From Candidatus Zymogenaceae bacterium (GTDB lineage Bacteria; Desulfobacterota; Zymogenia; Zymogenales; Zymogenaceae): DNA of 34,364 nucleotides. Below are positions 8,615 to 17,323 of the stretch, in pieces; position 1 is the first letter of the stretch; each line of letters begins with the position of its first letter. The notes beneath the pieces are model-generated. The model was not told where the DNA came from. It saw only the letters and a list, made by a program, of their open reading frames with translations, and did not search any database. The translations under genes and the position numbers were made by a program. The stretch spans positions 1 to 34,364 of the forward strand of contig JAFGFE010000033.1 of assembly GCA_016931225.1 (NCBI GenBank). The letters run 5' to 3'.

Positions 8615-8941
8615 TTATATAGACAGGCCGGGGATCGACAGTCCGCCGGTCACCTTGGCCATCTCATCCTTGACCATATCCTGGGACTTCGCCAGCCCCT
8701 CGTTTACGGCCGCCATGATCAAGTCCTGAAGCATCTCCACATCATCGGGATCAACCACACTCGGCTCGATGGAGATGCTCATCAGCTCCTGGCGCCCGTT
8801 GATCACCACCGTCACCATGCCGCCGCCGGAGGACGCCTCTACTGTTTTCATGGCCAGCTCTTGTTGGATGCGCATCATCTCCTGCTGCATCCGCTGGGCC
8901 TGTTTCATCAAATCCTGTATGCCTCCGCTCCCTTTTGCCAT
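8615..8941 (-). CDS. YbaB/EbfC nucleoid-associated protein
   Basis: A 108-residue YbaB/EbfC family DNA-binding protein, a dimeric nucleoid-associated factor. It has an N-terminal Met/Gln-rich helix (DLMKQAQRMQQEMMRIQQELA), a central strand segment (VTVVINGRQELMSISI) and a C-terminal helix. It sits 20 nt after dnaX and 1 nt before recR, consistent with a co-transcribed replication/repair unit. Confidence 0.95.
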   Translation of the reverse strand: MAKGSGGIQDLMKQAQRMQQEMMRIQQELAMKTVEASSGGGMVTVVINGRQELMSISIEPSVVDPDDVEMLQDLIMAAVNEGLAKSQDMVKDEMAKVTGGLSIPGLSI

Positions 8942-8961
8942 GTCATCCTCCTGGCTGTCTG

Positions 8962-10662
8962 CTATTTCTTTCCCGGTGTATATCCCTCTACATCGACATC
9001 TTCGAACACTTCAAATATATGCCTGGCTGTGTCGCTGTCGATCAGTTTCTGCCTGTTGTCATTAGTACCTTTCGCCGGGGCGCCGGCGGTCGTTTCTCCC
9101 CTCCCCTCCTCAGATATCGGCGATTCCCCCGATTCCGACGCGTCCACCGTCTCTATGGTGAAGTCCATCGGCCGCCTGAAATATCTGCTCAACTCATCCC
9201 GAAGCTTCTCTGCACGCTCAGGTTCATCGAGATCAATAAAACTGCTCTTTCGGGGCATTCGCACCACCAGCCGATCCCCCTCAAGAAGAACCGTCCCCTG
9301 CTGGGTAATCATGGAGTGCATCCTGGGGTCCTTGTTTTCCAGAAAAGAGAGGAACCCCGCCGCATCCCCGGGCTGATCCGATCGTGGTCGCGGCTTATCC
9401 TCGGGATACTGCTCCGGCCGGGCGGTGGGAGCTTCCTGGGGACTCGGCCGGGGGTCACTCAGGTCTTTTTTTTTCCGTTCCCCTCCGGGTCCTGGACCCC
9501 CGCCCGTGATTGAGGCATCGGCCCCTTTGATGTCCATCGATTGCATCTCTGAGATGATATCCGTGATGGAGCGGATATCTCCGGCACGGGTTATCTTGAT
9601 CAATGAGAGCTCCAGTGCGATCAGGGGATCCGTGCTCTGGGTGATGCTCTGCTCGGCGTTGAAGAGTATATCAAACATGACGGTCAGGATTTCCGCGTCC
9701 ACCCGGCGCCCCATTTCGAGAATTTCGCTTTTCTCTTCGTCGGTAAAGGATCCCATCGGGGGATTTTCGACAACACGCCCGAGCAGTATATGACGAAACA
9801 CCTCCACCAGCTCCCGATAGTAATGAACAATATCATAGCCCTGGCCGTACACGTCCGCCAGTATATCCAGGGCGGCGGTGGTGTCCCTCCGGGTCAGGGC
9901 GTCGGCCATCCGGTAGATGAGGGCGCGGTCGGACAGCCCCAGGACCTCCCGGGCGTCCTGTTCTGTGACGTTCGTTCCGGCAAATCCGATGATTTGATCG
10001 AGAAGGCTCTGGGCGTCCCGCATGCTCCCCTGGGCCTCCCGGGCGATGATCAAGAGCGCCGCAGGTGTGACGGCGATACCCTCGGCTTCGGAGATGTTCT
10101 GAAGATGCCGGACGATCTCGGAGACGGCGATTCGCTTGTAATCAAAGCGCTGAGTTCTGGAGAGCACCGTCATCGGTATCTTGTGCGGCTCCGTAGTGGC
10201 GAATATAAAAATAACGTGTCCCGGCGGCTCTTCCAGTATCTTCAACAGCGCATTAAAGGCGTTGGTGGAGAGCATATGAACTTCGTCGATGATATATATA
10301 TTATAGCGGCCGGCCTGGGGCAGGTAGCGCACCCGCTCCCGGAGGTCGCGGATGTCGTCGACGCCGGTGTTTGAGGCGCCGTCGATCTCGTACACATCGG
10401 TGACGCTCCCCTCGGTAATGCCGACACACTGAGGGCAGCGGTTGCAGGGGGTCGGTGTGGGCCCCTCGACGCAGTTGAGCGCCTTGGCGAGAATCCGCGC
10501 CACCGTCGTCTTGCCGACACCCCGGGGACCGGTGAACAGATACGCATGGGCGATCCGTCCCGAGGTGATGGCATTGGACAGAGTCCTGGTGACGTGGTTC
10601 TGCCCGATCACGTCCTCAAAGGACTGGGGGCGGTATTTTCTTGCGATTACAAGATACGACAC
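8962..10662 (-). CDS. dnaX: DNA polymerase III tau/gamma subunit
   Basis: A 566-residue clamp-loader ATPase. The AAA+ domain has Walker A GPRGVGKTT (45-53), zinc ligands C64, C73, C76 and C79, Walker B DEVH (126-129) and a sensor region FATTEPHKIP. Helical domain III runs to about residue 360. A Pro/charged linker follows, then a short tau-specific tail (about 440-566). Codons 397-399 are AAA AAA AAA inside a run of nine A. A -1 shift there reads R-P-E and then stops, giving a 402-residue gamma-like protein. First gene of dnaX-ybaB-recR. Confidence 0.96.
   Translation of the reverse strand: MSYLVIARKYRPQSFEDVIGQNHVTRTLSNAITSGRIAHAYLFTGPRGVGKTTVARILAKALNCVEGPTPTPCNRCPQCVGITEGSVTDVYEIDGASNTGVDDIRDLRERVRYLPQAGRYNIYIIDEVHMLSTNAFNALLKILEEPPGHVIFIFATTEPHKIPMTVLSRTQRFDYKRIAVSEIVRHLQNISEAEGIAVTPAALLIIAREAQGSMRDAQSLLDQIIGFAGTNVTEQDAREVLGLSDRALIYRMADALTRRDTTAALDILADVYGQGYDIVHYYRELVEVFRHILLGRVVENPPMGSFTDEEKSEILEMGRRVDAEILTVMFDILFNAEQSITQSTDPLIALELSLIKITRAGDIRSITDIISEMQSMDIKGADASITGGGPGPGGERKKKDLSDPRPSPQEAPTARPEQYPEDKPRPRSDQPGDAAGFLSFLENKDPRMHSMITQQGTVLLEGDRLVVRMPRKSSFIDLDEPERAEKLRDELSRYFRRPMDFTIETVDASESGESPISEEGRGETTAGAPAKGTNDNRQKLIDSDTARHIFEVFEDVDVEGYTPGKK
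9414..9485 (-). promoter_or_regulatory. Predicted dnaX frameshift/slippage signal
   Basis: The minus strand shows GGAGGGG (an SD-like stimulator), then A9 at 9474-9466, then TGA in the -1 frame at 9457-9455. Starting 14 nt after the A-run is a stem CCGGCCG (9451-9445) / CGGCCGG (9420-9414) with a 24-nt loop. The layout matches known dnaX recoding sites: ribosomal -1 shift in E. coli, transcriptional slippage on A9 in Thermus. Confidence 0.65.
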
Positions 10663-10981
10663 GACGTCTCACACATGCCCCGGATGAAATGATCCGGATG
10701 ACGTTTTCTGGTTGTACACGATTTTCGGCGATCTGAAGAAGATGCTTCATCAAGACCGGTCGGACGGCACACCAACGCCGACCGTCCGGGCGTTTTGGAA
10801 TTTCCGATTATAACGTGGATTATCGGAAAAGACAACCGGATTTTACCCCTACCGGAATGGTTTCAGATATCGCATCCCCGGTATACAGTGGAAGTGGAGA
10901 TCATCACACCATCCCCGTCATGTACACAATCACGCATATCCGGTGAGACGGCACCCCAAGGTGTTATGTTGTGTATTTGTC
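10663..10981. other. Divergent intergenic region with inverted repeats
   Basis: No gene recognised. It has three inverted repeats: CCGGAT/ATCCGG (about 10680-10697), CGGACGG/CCGTCCG (about 10763-10789) and a perfect 8-bp pair TTTCCGAT (10801-10808) / ATCGGAAA (10822-10829). They could belong to dnaX control or to transcript ends; the sequence alone does not say. Confidence 0.35.
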
Positions 10982-11011
10982 TTGACAAAAACAAGAGCGA
11001 AACAGTACAAC
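10982..11011 (+). promoter_or_regulatory. Candidate sigma-70 promoter
   Basis: TTGACA (10982-10987), 18-nt spacer, TACAAC (11006-11011), 139 nt upstream of the ATG at 11150. Confidence 0.4.
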
Positions 11012-11149
11012 ATGAGGAGCGACGGCTCTCTCACATCCCGCTCGATCTTTTCTCGACCGGCCTTCTCGATACCGGACAATCCCGTCGACCGGAATTCCTC
11101 GGTGCTCTCACTTACGGGTGGGCAATACATAATCTTATGGAGAAGAACG

Positions 11150-11608
11150 ATGGAAGAAAACGGTAACAAAATCACGCTTACCAAAAATCACAAGCGGGTT
11201 ATCTTTGGATGCCTGTCGTGCCTGGTCATTATCGGAGTGCTGTACGGTCTTCTCTGGATGGTCGTGATCATGACCGGAAAGAAGATGTTCAACATATTCG
11301 ACAAAGTCGTCGAGTCGACGGAAACCCGATGCGATGTCTTTGAGAATTCCGCATCCGGGTACCTGGACGATCAGGGCGGATTTTGTTCCTGGCAGATAAC
11401 GACAAAATCCCCGAATACCGAGGTGTTGTTCGTGTGCGATACCCCCTCCGCCGATTTTCGGATTCAGCTTTTGGCATCGGACGGCGAAACGGTATTGACG
11501 GAATACATCCTGCCCGAGAGGCTCACCATATCCCTCCCGGAAGCCGGTACATATTGGCTGATAATCTATTCCACTGGGGAAAGCGGGGCGTGGAGCGCCA
11601 CCTGGTAA
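11150..11608 (+). CDS. Membrane-anchored hypothetical protein
   Basis: A 152-residue protein of unknown function. A basic N-terminus is followed by one hydrophobic segment (about residues 16-38, FGCLSCLVIIGVLYGLLWMV), so it is probably anchored with its C-terminus outside. The exported part (about 45-152) looks like a small beta-sandwich, with alternating hydrophobic strands, two Cys that could pair, and a final TYWLIIYSTGESGAWSATW reminiscent of bacterial pre-peptidase-type C-terminal beta domains. The ATG at 11150 is chosen for GGAGAA upstream and a normal membrane start; upstream in-frame codons lack both. Convergent with the SRP RNA gene. Confidence 0.6.
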   Translation: MEENGNKITLTKNHKRVIFGCLSCLVIIGVLYGLLWMVVIMTGKKMFNIFDKVVESTETRCDVFENSASGYLDDQGGFCSWQITTKSPNTEVLFVCDTPSADFRIQLLASDGETVLTEYILPERLTISLPEAGTYWLIIYSTGESGAWSATW

Positions 11609-11641
11609 ATCCGACCGGGCCGTCTCACCCCCATACGAAAC

Positions 11642-11764
11642 GGGCATCCAGGATAGCCAGGTTGATCCGCGGCACATAGAGCGGCTCCCTACCGCTGCTT
11701 CCTTCCGGACCTGACGGGGTTTAGGAACATCTATTGCGCGGGACCCAGCTATCCTGGATGCCCC
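11642..11764 (-). ncRNA. ffs: Signal recognition particle RNA, bacterial small (4.5S) type
   Basis: Minus-strand RNA of about 123 nt with the conserved apical core GTCAGGTCCGGAAGGAAGCAG, including the GGAAG tetraloop neighbourhood and the AGCA asymmetric loop. The ends pair over at least 14 bp (GGGCATCCAGGATAGC with GCTATCCTGGATGCCC). It binds Ffh for co-translational membrane targeting. Confidence 0.96.
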
Positions 11765-12030
11765 TTCATATTGCATTGAAATTCGATGCTTTTTCCCGAG
11801 CCCGAAGCCGATTAAAACATCGGTCGAATGCTCGGCGTCAATAAACACCGTATGAATATTATTATTACTTCAAATGGTGTGTCCTGTCAACCCTTCCATG
11901 AAAAAGTCGACGTCCCTCCCCCACATTCCGTCCGCCTTGTCTCAAAGCGAAATCGAACGGGCACACCTCTAATGAAACTGAAAAAATATCGGCTCGAACG
12001 GTATAATAAAAAATCCATTTTTTAAGCCTT

Positions 12031-12062
12031 AAAAAAAACGGCCCACTCTCTAAGGGCGGGCC
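12031..12062 (-). terminator. Rho-independent terminator of the tRNA-Ser unit
   Basis: Minus strand GGCCCGC (12062-12056), 9-nt loop, GTGGGCC (12046-12040), then a run of U (12038-12031), just past tRNA-Ser(GGA). Confidence 0.75.
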
Positions 12063-12076
12063 ATTCCTTTTTTTCA

Positions 12077-12168
<92 letters not shown>

Positions 12169-12258
12169 GCTCTGATTGCCGTTTGTTCTTCTTCTCTCTT
12201 TCCCGATACCACCCTCGCCTCGTAATAATTCAGCATATGTACTGATATAGATGAATCC

Positions 12259-12351
12259 TGGCGGAGAGGGTGGGATTCGAACCCACGTGGGAGTGTTACC
12301 CCCCAAACCGATTTCGAGTCGGCCCCGTTATGACCACTTCGGTACCTCTCC
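12259..12351 (-). tRNA. tRNA-Ser (CGA)
   Basis: 93-nt class II tRNA. It has the same acceptor (GGAGAGG/CCTCTCC) and T-arm as the GGA isoacceptor 90 bp away. Anticodon stem GCCGA/TCGGT with loop CTCGAAA gives anticodon CGA. CCA is encoded. Its 5' end lies only 5 nt after the tadA stop, so it is probably processed from a tadA-tRNA transcript. Confidence 0.97.
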
Positions 12352-12356
12352 CGTAT

Positions 12357-12854
12357 CTATCTTTTCTCGATGAAAAAACGCGTAATCATCTCTCTCGCCT
12401 CGTCCTCACCGATGCCGGCCGTCACCTCAACCCGGTGATTGAGCCTCATATCCCCGAGCAGCTTGAAGAGGGAATCAACCGCCCCCGCCTTTGGGTCGGG
12501 GGCTCCGTAGAACAGCCGCCGTATTCGCGAATGGAGTATCGCTCCCGCGCACATGACGCAGGGTTCCATGGTGACGTACAAATCGGCGCCCTCCAGGCGA
12601 TAATTCCCGATTCGCTCGGCGGCATCCCTCAGTGCAAGTATCTCCGCGTGGGCCGTGGGGTCAGAACGGGCGATCATCTCGTTCTTCCCGCGACCGATAA
12701 TTCGGTCGTCCCGGACGACCACCGCCCCCACCGGCACCTCATTGGATTTATACGCATCCCGCGCCAAATCCAACGCACAACCCATAAAAACCTCCGGGCT
12801 ATGCGGCCCGGTATGAACGGACGGCTCTCTCAAACCCATAGCGGATCGATACAT
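12357..12854 (-). CDS. tadA: tRNA(adenosine-34) deaminase TadA
   Basis: A 165-residue zinc deaminase converting A34 to inosine in tRNA-Arg(ACG). The active site is H69-A-E71 and PCVMC (C99, C102). The hallmark EVPVGAVVV is at about 39-47. The family usually starts near residue 24 here, so the first about 20 residues may be extra: in-frame ATGs exist at 12839 and at residue 24 (12785), and none has a clear SD. Two tRNA-Ser genes follow on the same strand, forming a small tRNA-maturation unit. Confidence 0.94.
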   Translation of the reverse strand: MYRSAMGLREPSVHTGPHSPEVFMGCALDLARDAYKSNEVPVGAVVVRDDRIIGRGKNEMIARSDPTAHAEILALRDAAERIGNYRLEGADLYVTMEPCVMCAGAILHSRIRRLFYGAPDPKAGAVDSLFKLLGDMRLNHRVEVTAGIGEDEAREMITRFFIEKR

Positions 12855-12898
12855 CGAGCGTATATCGGAATACGATTACACCCGATTATGAAAAAAAT

Positions 12899-12926
12899 AT
12901 TGTAGCACCTTTTTTCAAACATGCAA
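12899..12926 (-). promoter_or_regulatory. Promoter of tadA-tRNA unit
   Basis: Minus strand TTGCAT (12926-12921), 16-nt spacer, TACAAT (12904-12899), about 45 nt before the tadA start. A perfect 7-4-7 palindrome ATATGAT-ctca-ATCATAT (12941-12958) lies 15 bp upstream of the -35 and may be an operator. The remaining gap to 13202 shows no gene. Confidence 0.5.
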
Positions 12927-13202
12927 GCAGAAAAGTAAATATATGATCTCAATCATATTCCAAACATCACGGCTCACAGATGAATCTTATCTCAATGCTC
13001 AATTTTTCAACTTCGCTTCCTCTATTTAAAAGATACATCATCAACCGTCTTGACGACTGCGGGCATCCCCCGAATTTAATGAGCTAACCACGACGAAATT
13101 TGTTTGCTTTTTTTGCTCTACATGATATCATTCTACCATCCTCTGGCATTTCGTCAGCGGATATTTCCACGTTTGGAGAATGGTTTTTGATAGGAGAAAA
13201 AG

Positions 13203-13628
13203 ATGAAGCGAGTTGTTCTCTCTTTCGTTCTGTGTCTGTTCATTGCAGTACCCCTTTTCATCATGGGATGCGGCGGCGAAGAACCGGCACCGGCCGATGA
13301 GGCGGTTACCGAGGAAACCGCACCAGCTGCTGAAGAGCCCGCCCCCGTGGAAGTCGAGGAAGCCCCTGCGCCCGAGACAGCCATCGATTGGCAGAGATTG
13401 GGTGTAAATCTTTCTCTTGAGGGGAAAACAGACGAGGCCCTGGAGGCGTTTAACAAGTCAATCGAGCTTGACCCAGAGCTGGGATACGCCTACTACGGCC
13501 GCGCCGAGGTTTACAAAAAGCTGGGTATGAATGACGAGGCCCTCGCCGATTATGATACGGCCTGCGGGCTGGAAATCGACGCCGCATGCAGCGCCGCGGA
13601 ATCCCTCAGAGCGCAGATTGGAGGGTAA
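13203..13628 (+). CDS. TPR lipoprotein
   Basis: A 141-residue predicted lipoprotein. Its signal peptide ends in a lipobox-like I-M-G-C with the lipidated Cys at 23. Residues 28-60 form an Ala/Pro/Glu-rich spacer. Two tetratricopeptide repeats (about 61-128) follow, with the typical NKSIELDPELGYAYYGRAEVY. The C-terminus ACGLEIDAACSAAESL repeats the AC...AC pattern of the TPR protein at 33868. AGGAG lies 8 nt before the ATG. Probably a periplasm- or envelope-located protein-interaction module; partner unknown. Confidence 0.85.
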   Translation: MKRVVLSFVLCLFIAVPLFIMGCGGEEPAPADEAVTEETAPAAEEPAPVEVEEAPAPETAIDWQRLGVNLSLEGKTDEALEAFNKSIELDPELGYAYYGRAEVYKKLGMNDEALADYDTACGLEIDAACSAAESLRAQIGG

Positions 13629-13661
13629 TGCCCTCCCGATTGATTACATCAGTCGACACAG

Positions 13662-13695
13662 GCCGCGGGGACGAAACATCCCCGCGGCTTTTTTT
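13662..13695 (+). terminator. Rho-independent terminator of the TPR lipoprotein gene
   Basis: Perfect 10-bp stem GCCGCGGGGA (13662-13671) / TCCCCGCGGC (13679-13688), 7-nt loop, followed by eight T. Confidence 0.9.
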
Positions 13696-13701
13696 CGCGT
13701 T

Positions 13702-15918
13702 TTACTTCATCAGCGTCTCCACCATCCGGTTCGTCTGCGCCAACCGTGTGGATAGCAGAGTGATGATAAATCGATGCAGGGCCGCGGCCAGATCCGGACT
13801 TTTCCGCTCCATGCGACCGAGCGATTCCCGCGTCAGTCGATACAGGACGCTTGTTTCATTCGCCGTCACCGACGCCGACCGATAGGCATCGCCCGAAAGC
13901 CCCAGATACATCCCCATCTCCCCCACCACGTTGCCGGACTTGACCGTCCTCAGGCGCACCGATCGTCCCTCCTCAGTCTCCAACGTCACCGTCAGGCTCC
14001 CGGACTCGATGAAATAGAGCTCATCGGCGACGGCGCCTTGAGTGATGACCATATCGTTCGCTCGGCACGTCACCCGCTCAAGATAGCCCAGAAACACGCC
14101 GATATCCATTTCATCGATATCCAGGCGGGAGAGGAATACATCGATATCGGAGACTTCCGTACCGTCATCGCCAAGGCACATGGCGATGATTTCGTTCTCG
14201 CACCACTCAAGGGCATAGTCGAACTCCGAAAATACCCTGACGACATCCCCCGTTTCATCCACGACACCGCCGATGGCCAGCTGATCCCGCATCCAGTCCG
14301 TGAGGTTGGTGAAAACGAGCATGAAGCCGCTCTTCTCTGCGAGCTGTTTCATCTTCATGATACTGTTGACGGCCGACGCGTCAAACCCGCTGACATGGCG
14401 AAAATCGAGGATGACAAACCTCGGCGTCTCTTGTGATTGATCGTCGACCCGCGCGCTTACCTGATTCAAGAGCGAATCGGCGGTTCCGAAAAATATAAAG
14501 CCCTGGAGCTTTAGTATAAAGAGCATCCATACATTCTCATCGAGGCATCGCTGGTGAATCGTGGAGCGATCCACCGGGCTGCGGCACGAATCGCCGTCGA
14601 GCTTGTGCTTGGCGACCTCCACCTTGCTGTAATTGACCACAAACAGAAGCGCCGCCACAACCAAACCCGCGAACACACCCTTGAGAAATCCAAAATGCGC
14701 GATCGCCACCAGGATCAGAATGACAAGGAGGTAGTCGGTCTTCGAAAGGCGAAACCACGCGTCATACACCCATTCGGTGAGAAACAAAAGCCCCAGGTAC
14801 ATCAGGAGGCCGCCGAGTATCGGCAGGGGAAAATATGAGAGCACCGACGCCCCAAACAGCATCATCACGACGCACATCAGGGCCGCCGTTATTCCCAGGA
14901 TGCGGGTCGGCGGTCCCAGGCGGCTGCCCAGGGTGGAGAGGCTCAGCGTCTGATATCCGACCACACCCCCGCCGAGGCCCGCAACCACATTGGCGAGACC
15001 CGCGGCGGTCAGCTCCCGGTTCAGGTCGACGTCCTTTTTCAGGATCAGCTCGAGCCCCGTTGTATTGAAGAGGAGGGATATCACACTGACCAAAAGAACC
15101 GCCACGATGCTCCCCGCCTGAGAAAGCACCACCTGCCAGTGTACATCCCTGAAGAACGAGGCCGTCGGAAGCTTCCACAGTCCCTCTCCGGGCATTGATC
15201 CCAACAGGAGTCTCAGGGACCTCGCCTCCTCTATGGACGTGCCGGTCAGCGCCAGGGCCGCATAAAAGACCGCAACGCCTCCCACGATCAGTCCCGGAAC
15301 CAGGAGCGAGTGATCGATTCTGCGAAGGGAAATGAGAACCACAAAGGCGAAAATCGTCCCCGGCAGCCACATCAGGAGGATATCGGGTCGAAACAGCCCC
15401 GGTACGATCGCAAAGGTCAGGGATTCACCCAGCATCACCCCCATGGCGCCGCTGGCCAAAAGCCATCCGGTCCCCGCCAGAAAGCCGCCCACCACCGGAA
15501 ACGGGATATACCTGACGAGACGCCCCAGCCTGAATCGACCCATCGCCATGAAGGCGACGCCCGATACCAGCGATGTCATGATAATCACCGCGACGAGCGT
15601 ATGAAACGCCGATTCCGGATCGTGAGGGATCGCGGCCACAACAGCGACACCCACGACGGAAAATATGGCGGCGGGGACGTCCTGGGATATGGCGATTATT
15701 CCGGGTCGGGAGGATATCAATGCGATGACGAGGCACACGGCGCACGTCCCGAACAGCACATATCCGATTCCCTGAGCTAGATATGGGGAAAGGTCTCCGG
15801 AAAATATCAGGGCGGCGAATGATATCTCGAGAAATACGAGTGTGAAGCCGATGATGATCCCGCCGACGATGCCGGTCAGGATTCGCTGGAATGTCAACGC
15901 ATTGCTGGAATGTATCAT
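13702..15918 (-). CDS. SulP-family anion transporter fused to STAS and cNMP-binding domains
   Basis: A 738-residue inner-membrane transporter of the SulP/SLC26 family (sulfate, bicarbonate or other anions). A transmembrane core with many hydrophobic helices occupies about residues 1-420. A STAS domain (about 445-560, FVILDFRHVSGFDASAVNSI) follows, then a cyclic-nucleotide-binding/CAP-like beta-roll (about 600-715, with LYFIESGSLTV and GNVVGEMGMYLG). The ATG at 15918 is preferred; a TTG at 15966 could add 16 residues, and neither has a strong SD. The fused sensor domain suggests control by a ligand such as cAMP, but the canonical binding residues would need an alignment. Convergent with the TPR lipoprotein gene. 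Confidence 0.88.
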   Translation of the reverse strand: MIHSSNALTFQRILTGIVGGIIIGFTLVFLEISFAALIFSGDLSPYLAQGIGYVLFGTCAVCLVIALISSRPGIIAISQDVPAAIFSVVGVAVVAAIPHDPESAFHTLVAVIIMTSLVSGVAFMAMGRFRLGRLVRYIPFPVVGGFLAGTGWLLASGAMGVMLGESLTFAIVPGLFRPDILLMWLPGTIFAFVVLISLRRIDHSLLVPGLIVGGVAVFYAALALTGTSIEEARSLRLLLGSMPGEGLWKLPTASFFRDVHWQVVLSQAGSIVAVLLVSVISLLFNTTGLELILKKDVDLNRELTAAGLANVVAGLGGGVVGYQTLSLSTLGSRLGPPTRILGITAALMCVVMMLFGASVLSYFPLPILGGLLMYLGLLFLTEWVYDAWFRLSKTDYLLVILILVAIAHFGFLKGVFAGLVVAALLFVVNYSKVEVAKHKLDGDSCRSPVDRSTIHQRCLDENVWMLFILKLQGFIFFGTADSLLNQVSARVDDQSQETPRFVILDFRHVSGFDASAVNSIMKMKQLAEKSGFMLVFTNLTDWMRDQLAIGGVVDETGDVVRVFSEFDYALEWCENEIIAMCLGDDGTEVSDIDVFLSRLDIDEMDIGVFLGYLERVTCRANDMVITQGAVADELYFIESGSLTVTLETEEGRSVRLRTVKSGNVVGEMGMYLGLSGDAYRSASVTANETSVLYRLTRESLGRMERKSPDLAAALHRFIITLLSTRLAQTNRMVETLMK

Positions 15919-16443
15919 GATATGAGTCCAAATGAAGGATTTATTAAAACCGCATCGAATCCGCAATGATGAGTATGATGCTTTTTTATATCACGGCGGC
16001 ACGCAGGAATGAAGATTTTTCTGCGATGTCGCCGCTCTTTTCACCCCACAAACGGAGATATCCGCGGAATGTAGTTGCTGCACGTGTGATTCCCTGTATG
16101 AGAAAACTATCCACAAAAGAGAAGATACGAAGAAGGCACCATGAATTGTCTTGATACATACCGTCGGTTTTCCCGTATGAGAAAAAGCCCAAAGCATACA
16201 CTCCGGGCAATGAATTTTTTATAAGAACATATTTCGAGAAGTGACGGCATCAAGAAAGATCGGACACCGCTTTCGGATCATCACACCCTAACACTATGGG
16301 ATGGAGACGACGCTCCCGTCCGTGCCGAAGAACCTATTTGCAATACGCTCTTCAAATCGGGCATATCACGCAAAGGACGGGGTATCACGAAAAAGGCCGA
16401 ATTGATGGTCAATGCCGCACGCCGAAATCAAGGTGAAAACCAA
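15919..16443. other. Intergenic region, no gene recognised
   Basis: About 520 bp with only short, unconvincing frames on both strands. The part next to 15918 should hold the transporter promoter, but I see no clear -35/-10 pair. Confidence 0.4.
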
Positions 16444-16842
16444 TTATCTCTCGTCAAGCCACTCTTCCGCTTTAGTCATATTATCAAAGTATCTGGTTTC
16501 CATCTTCTCCTGTTCCATTTCACCTTTGTGTTTTTCGAGAATTATTTTAAGGATTGAAGTGGTGACGATAATGGCCGCCCTCTTCTGACCCATTTCCCGC
16601 ATCAGTGTGGTTCCCTCGAGAATAAGACCCGAAATCTCCTGAGTCGGTGCGGCGAAGTGGGTCCCATCGGAAATAATATCAAAACCCGGCCGCAGCTTCT
16701 TTGCACATGCTTTCAAATCATCGATGTAATCGGGAACATCCGAAATCTTGTTCCAGGTCCCTTTCGGATAGAAATAGATACGATTTTTTGCCAGATCCAC
16801 CTCAATATCATAGTTGTCCCTGTGTGCCATCCGCTGTAACAT
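16444..16842 (-). CDS. Small STAS/SpoIIAA-like hypothetical protein
   Basis: A 132-residue cytoplasmic protein with no signal or membrane segment. The pattern fits a SpoIIAA/STAS-like fold: an N-terminal strand pair (YDIEVDLAKNRIYFYPKGTWN), a helix (DVPDYIDDLKACAKKL), a strand with FDIISDGTHF, further helices, and the closing YFDNMTKAEEWLDE typical of small STAS-like proteins. The ATG has GGGAGG 6 nt upstream. Monocistronic by appearance. Function unknown; an anti-anti-sigma or regulatory role would be a guess. Confidence 0.65.
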   Translation of the reverse strand: MLQRMAHRDNYDIEVDLAKNRIYFYPKGTWNKISDVPDYIDDLKACAKKLRPGFDIISDGTHFAAPTQEISGLILEGTTLMREMGQKRAAIIVTTSILKIILEKHKGEMEQEKMETRYFDNMTKAEEWLDER

Positions 16843-17266
16843 ATCATACCTCCCATAATAAAATGTTGTTGCCGATGCCGCAGATATGCCCTGTTTTCAC
16901 CGTTCGTCGCGTAATTGTGCCGCAAATAGGAAACATAAGCCTGAGAAAGATATTTGTCGTACTGTGTGTGAAGTGGATTATCTCAGGGGAGTATGAAATT
17001 TCAATACGTACGGGATGAAATCATTTTCGACAATACGTCCAAACGGGTCGTGTCTTCACTCCGGAAACAGGATATAGTATACAACCGCTCTCACCCTCAA
17101 AAAGTTTCAGAGGGTATCTCGTACCACAGCGATTTCTCCCATGTGCCGACAAATACAACCTACAAAAAAACGAATGGGTTGCCCGGAATCGTCATCTTCC
17201 TATCAATTTTATATATACATATTCTATGTGAGTTCTTGATTATTGTCAATATGCACTGCAAATATG
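16843..17266. other. Intergenic region, no gene recognised
   Basis: About 420 bp. A 106-codon plus-strand frame (16993-17313) overlaps the hairpin at 17267-17298, has no ribosome-binding site and no family features, so I do not call it. Confidence 0.4.
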
Positions 17267-17298
17267 CCGCGCCCCGGCCGTCTCAGACCGGGGCGCGG
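17267..17298 (-). terminator. Strong hairpin after the propeller protein gene
   Basis: Perfect 11-bp stem CCGCGCCCCGG (17267-17277) / CCGGGGCGCGG (17288-17298), 10-nt loop, 26 nt past the stop of the 17324-18499 gene. It lacks a U-tract on the minus strand, so it may stabilise the 3' end rather than terminate alone. Confidence 0.55.
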
Positions 17299-17323
17299 AT
17301 TGCACGTTCTTGAGCAGAGTCGA

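Noticed and set aside
10943-11149. Longer N-terminus for the anchored protein
   Set aside because: Extension spans the candidate -10/-35 region, lacks an SD and would bury the membrane anchor; the ATG at 11150 has GGAGAA and a normal anchor topology.
16993-17313. 106-codon plus-strand frame
   Set aside because: No SD, no family features, and runs through the 11-bp hairpin at 17267-17298.
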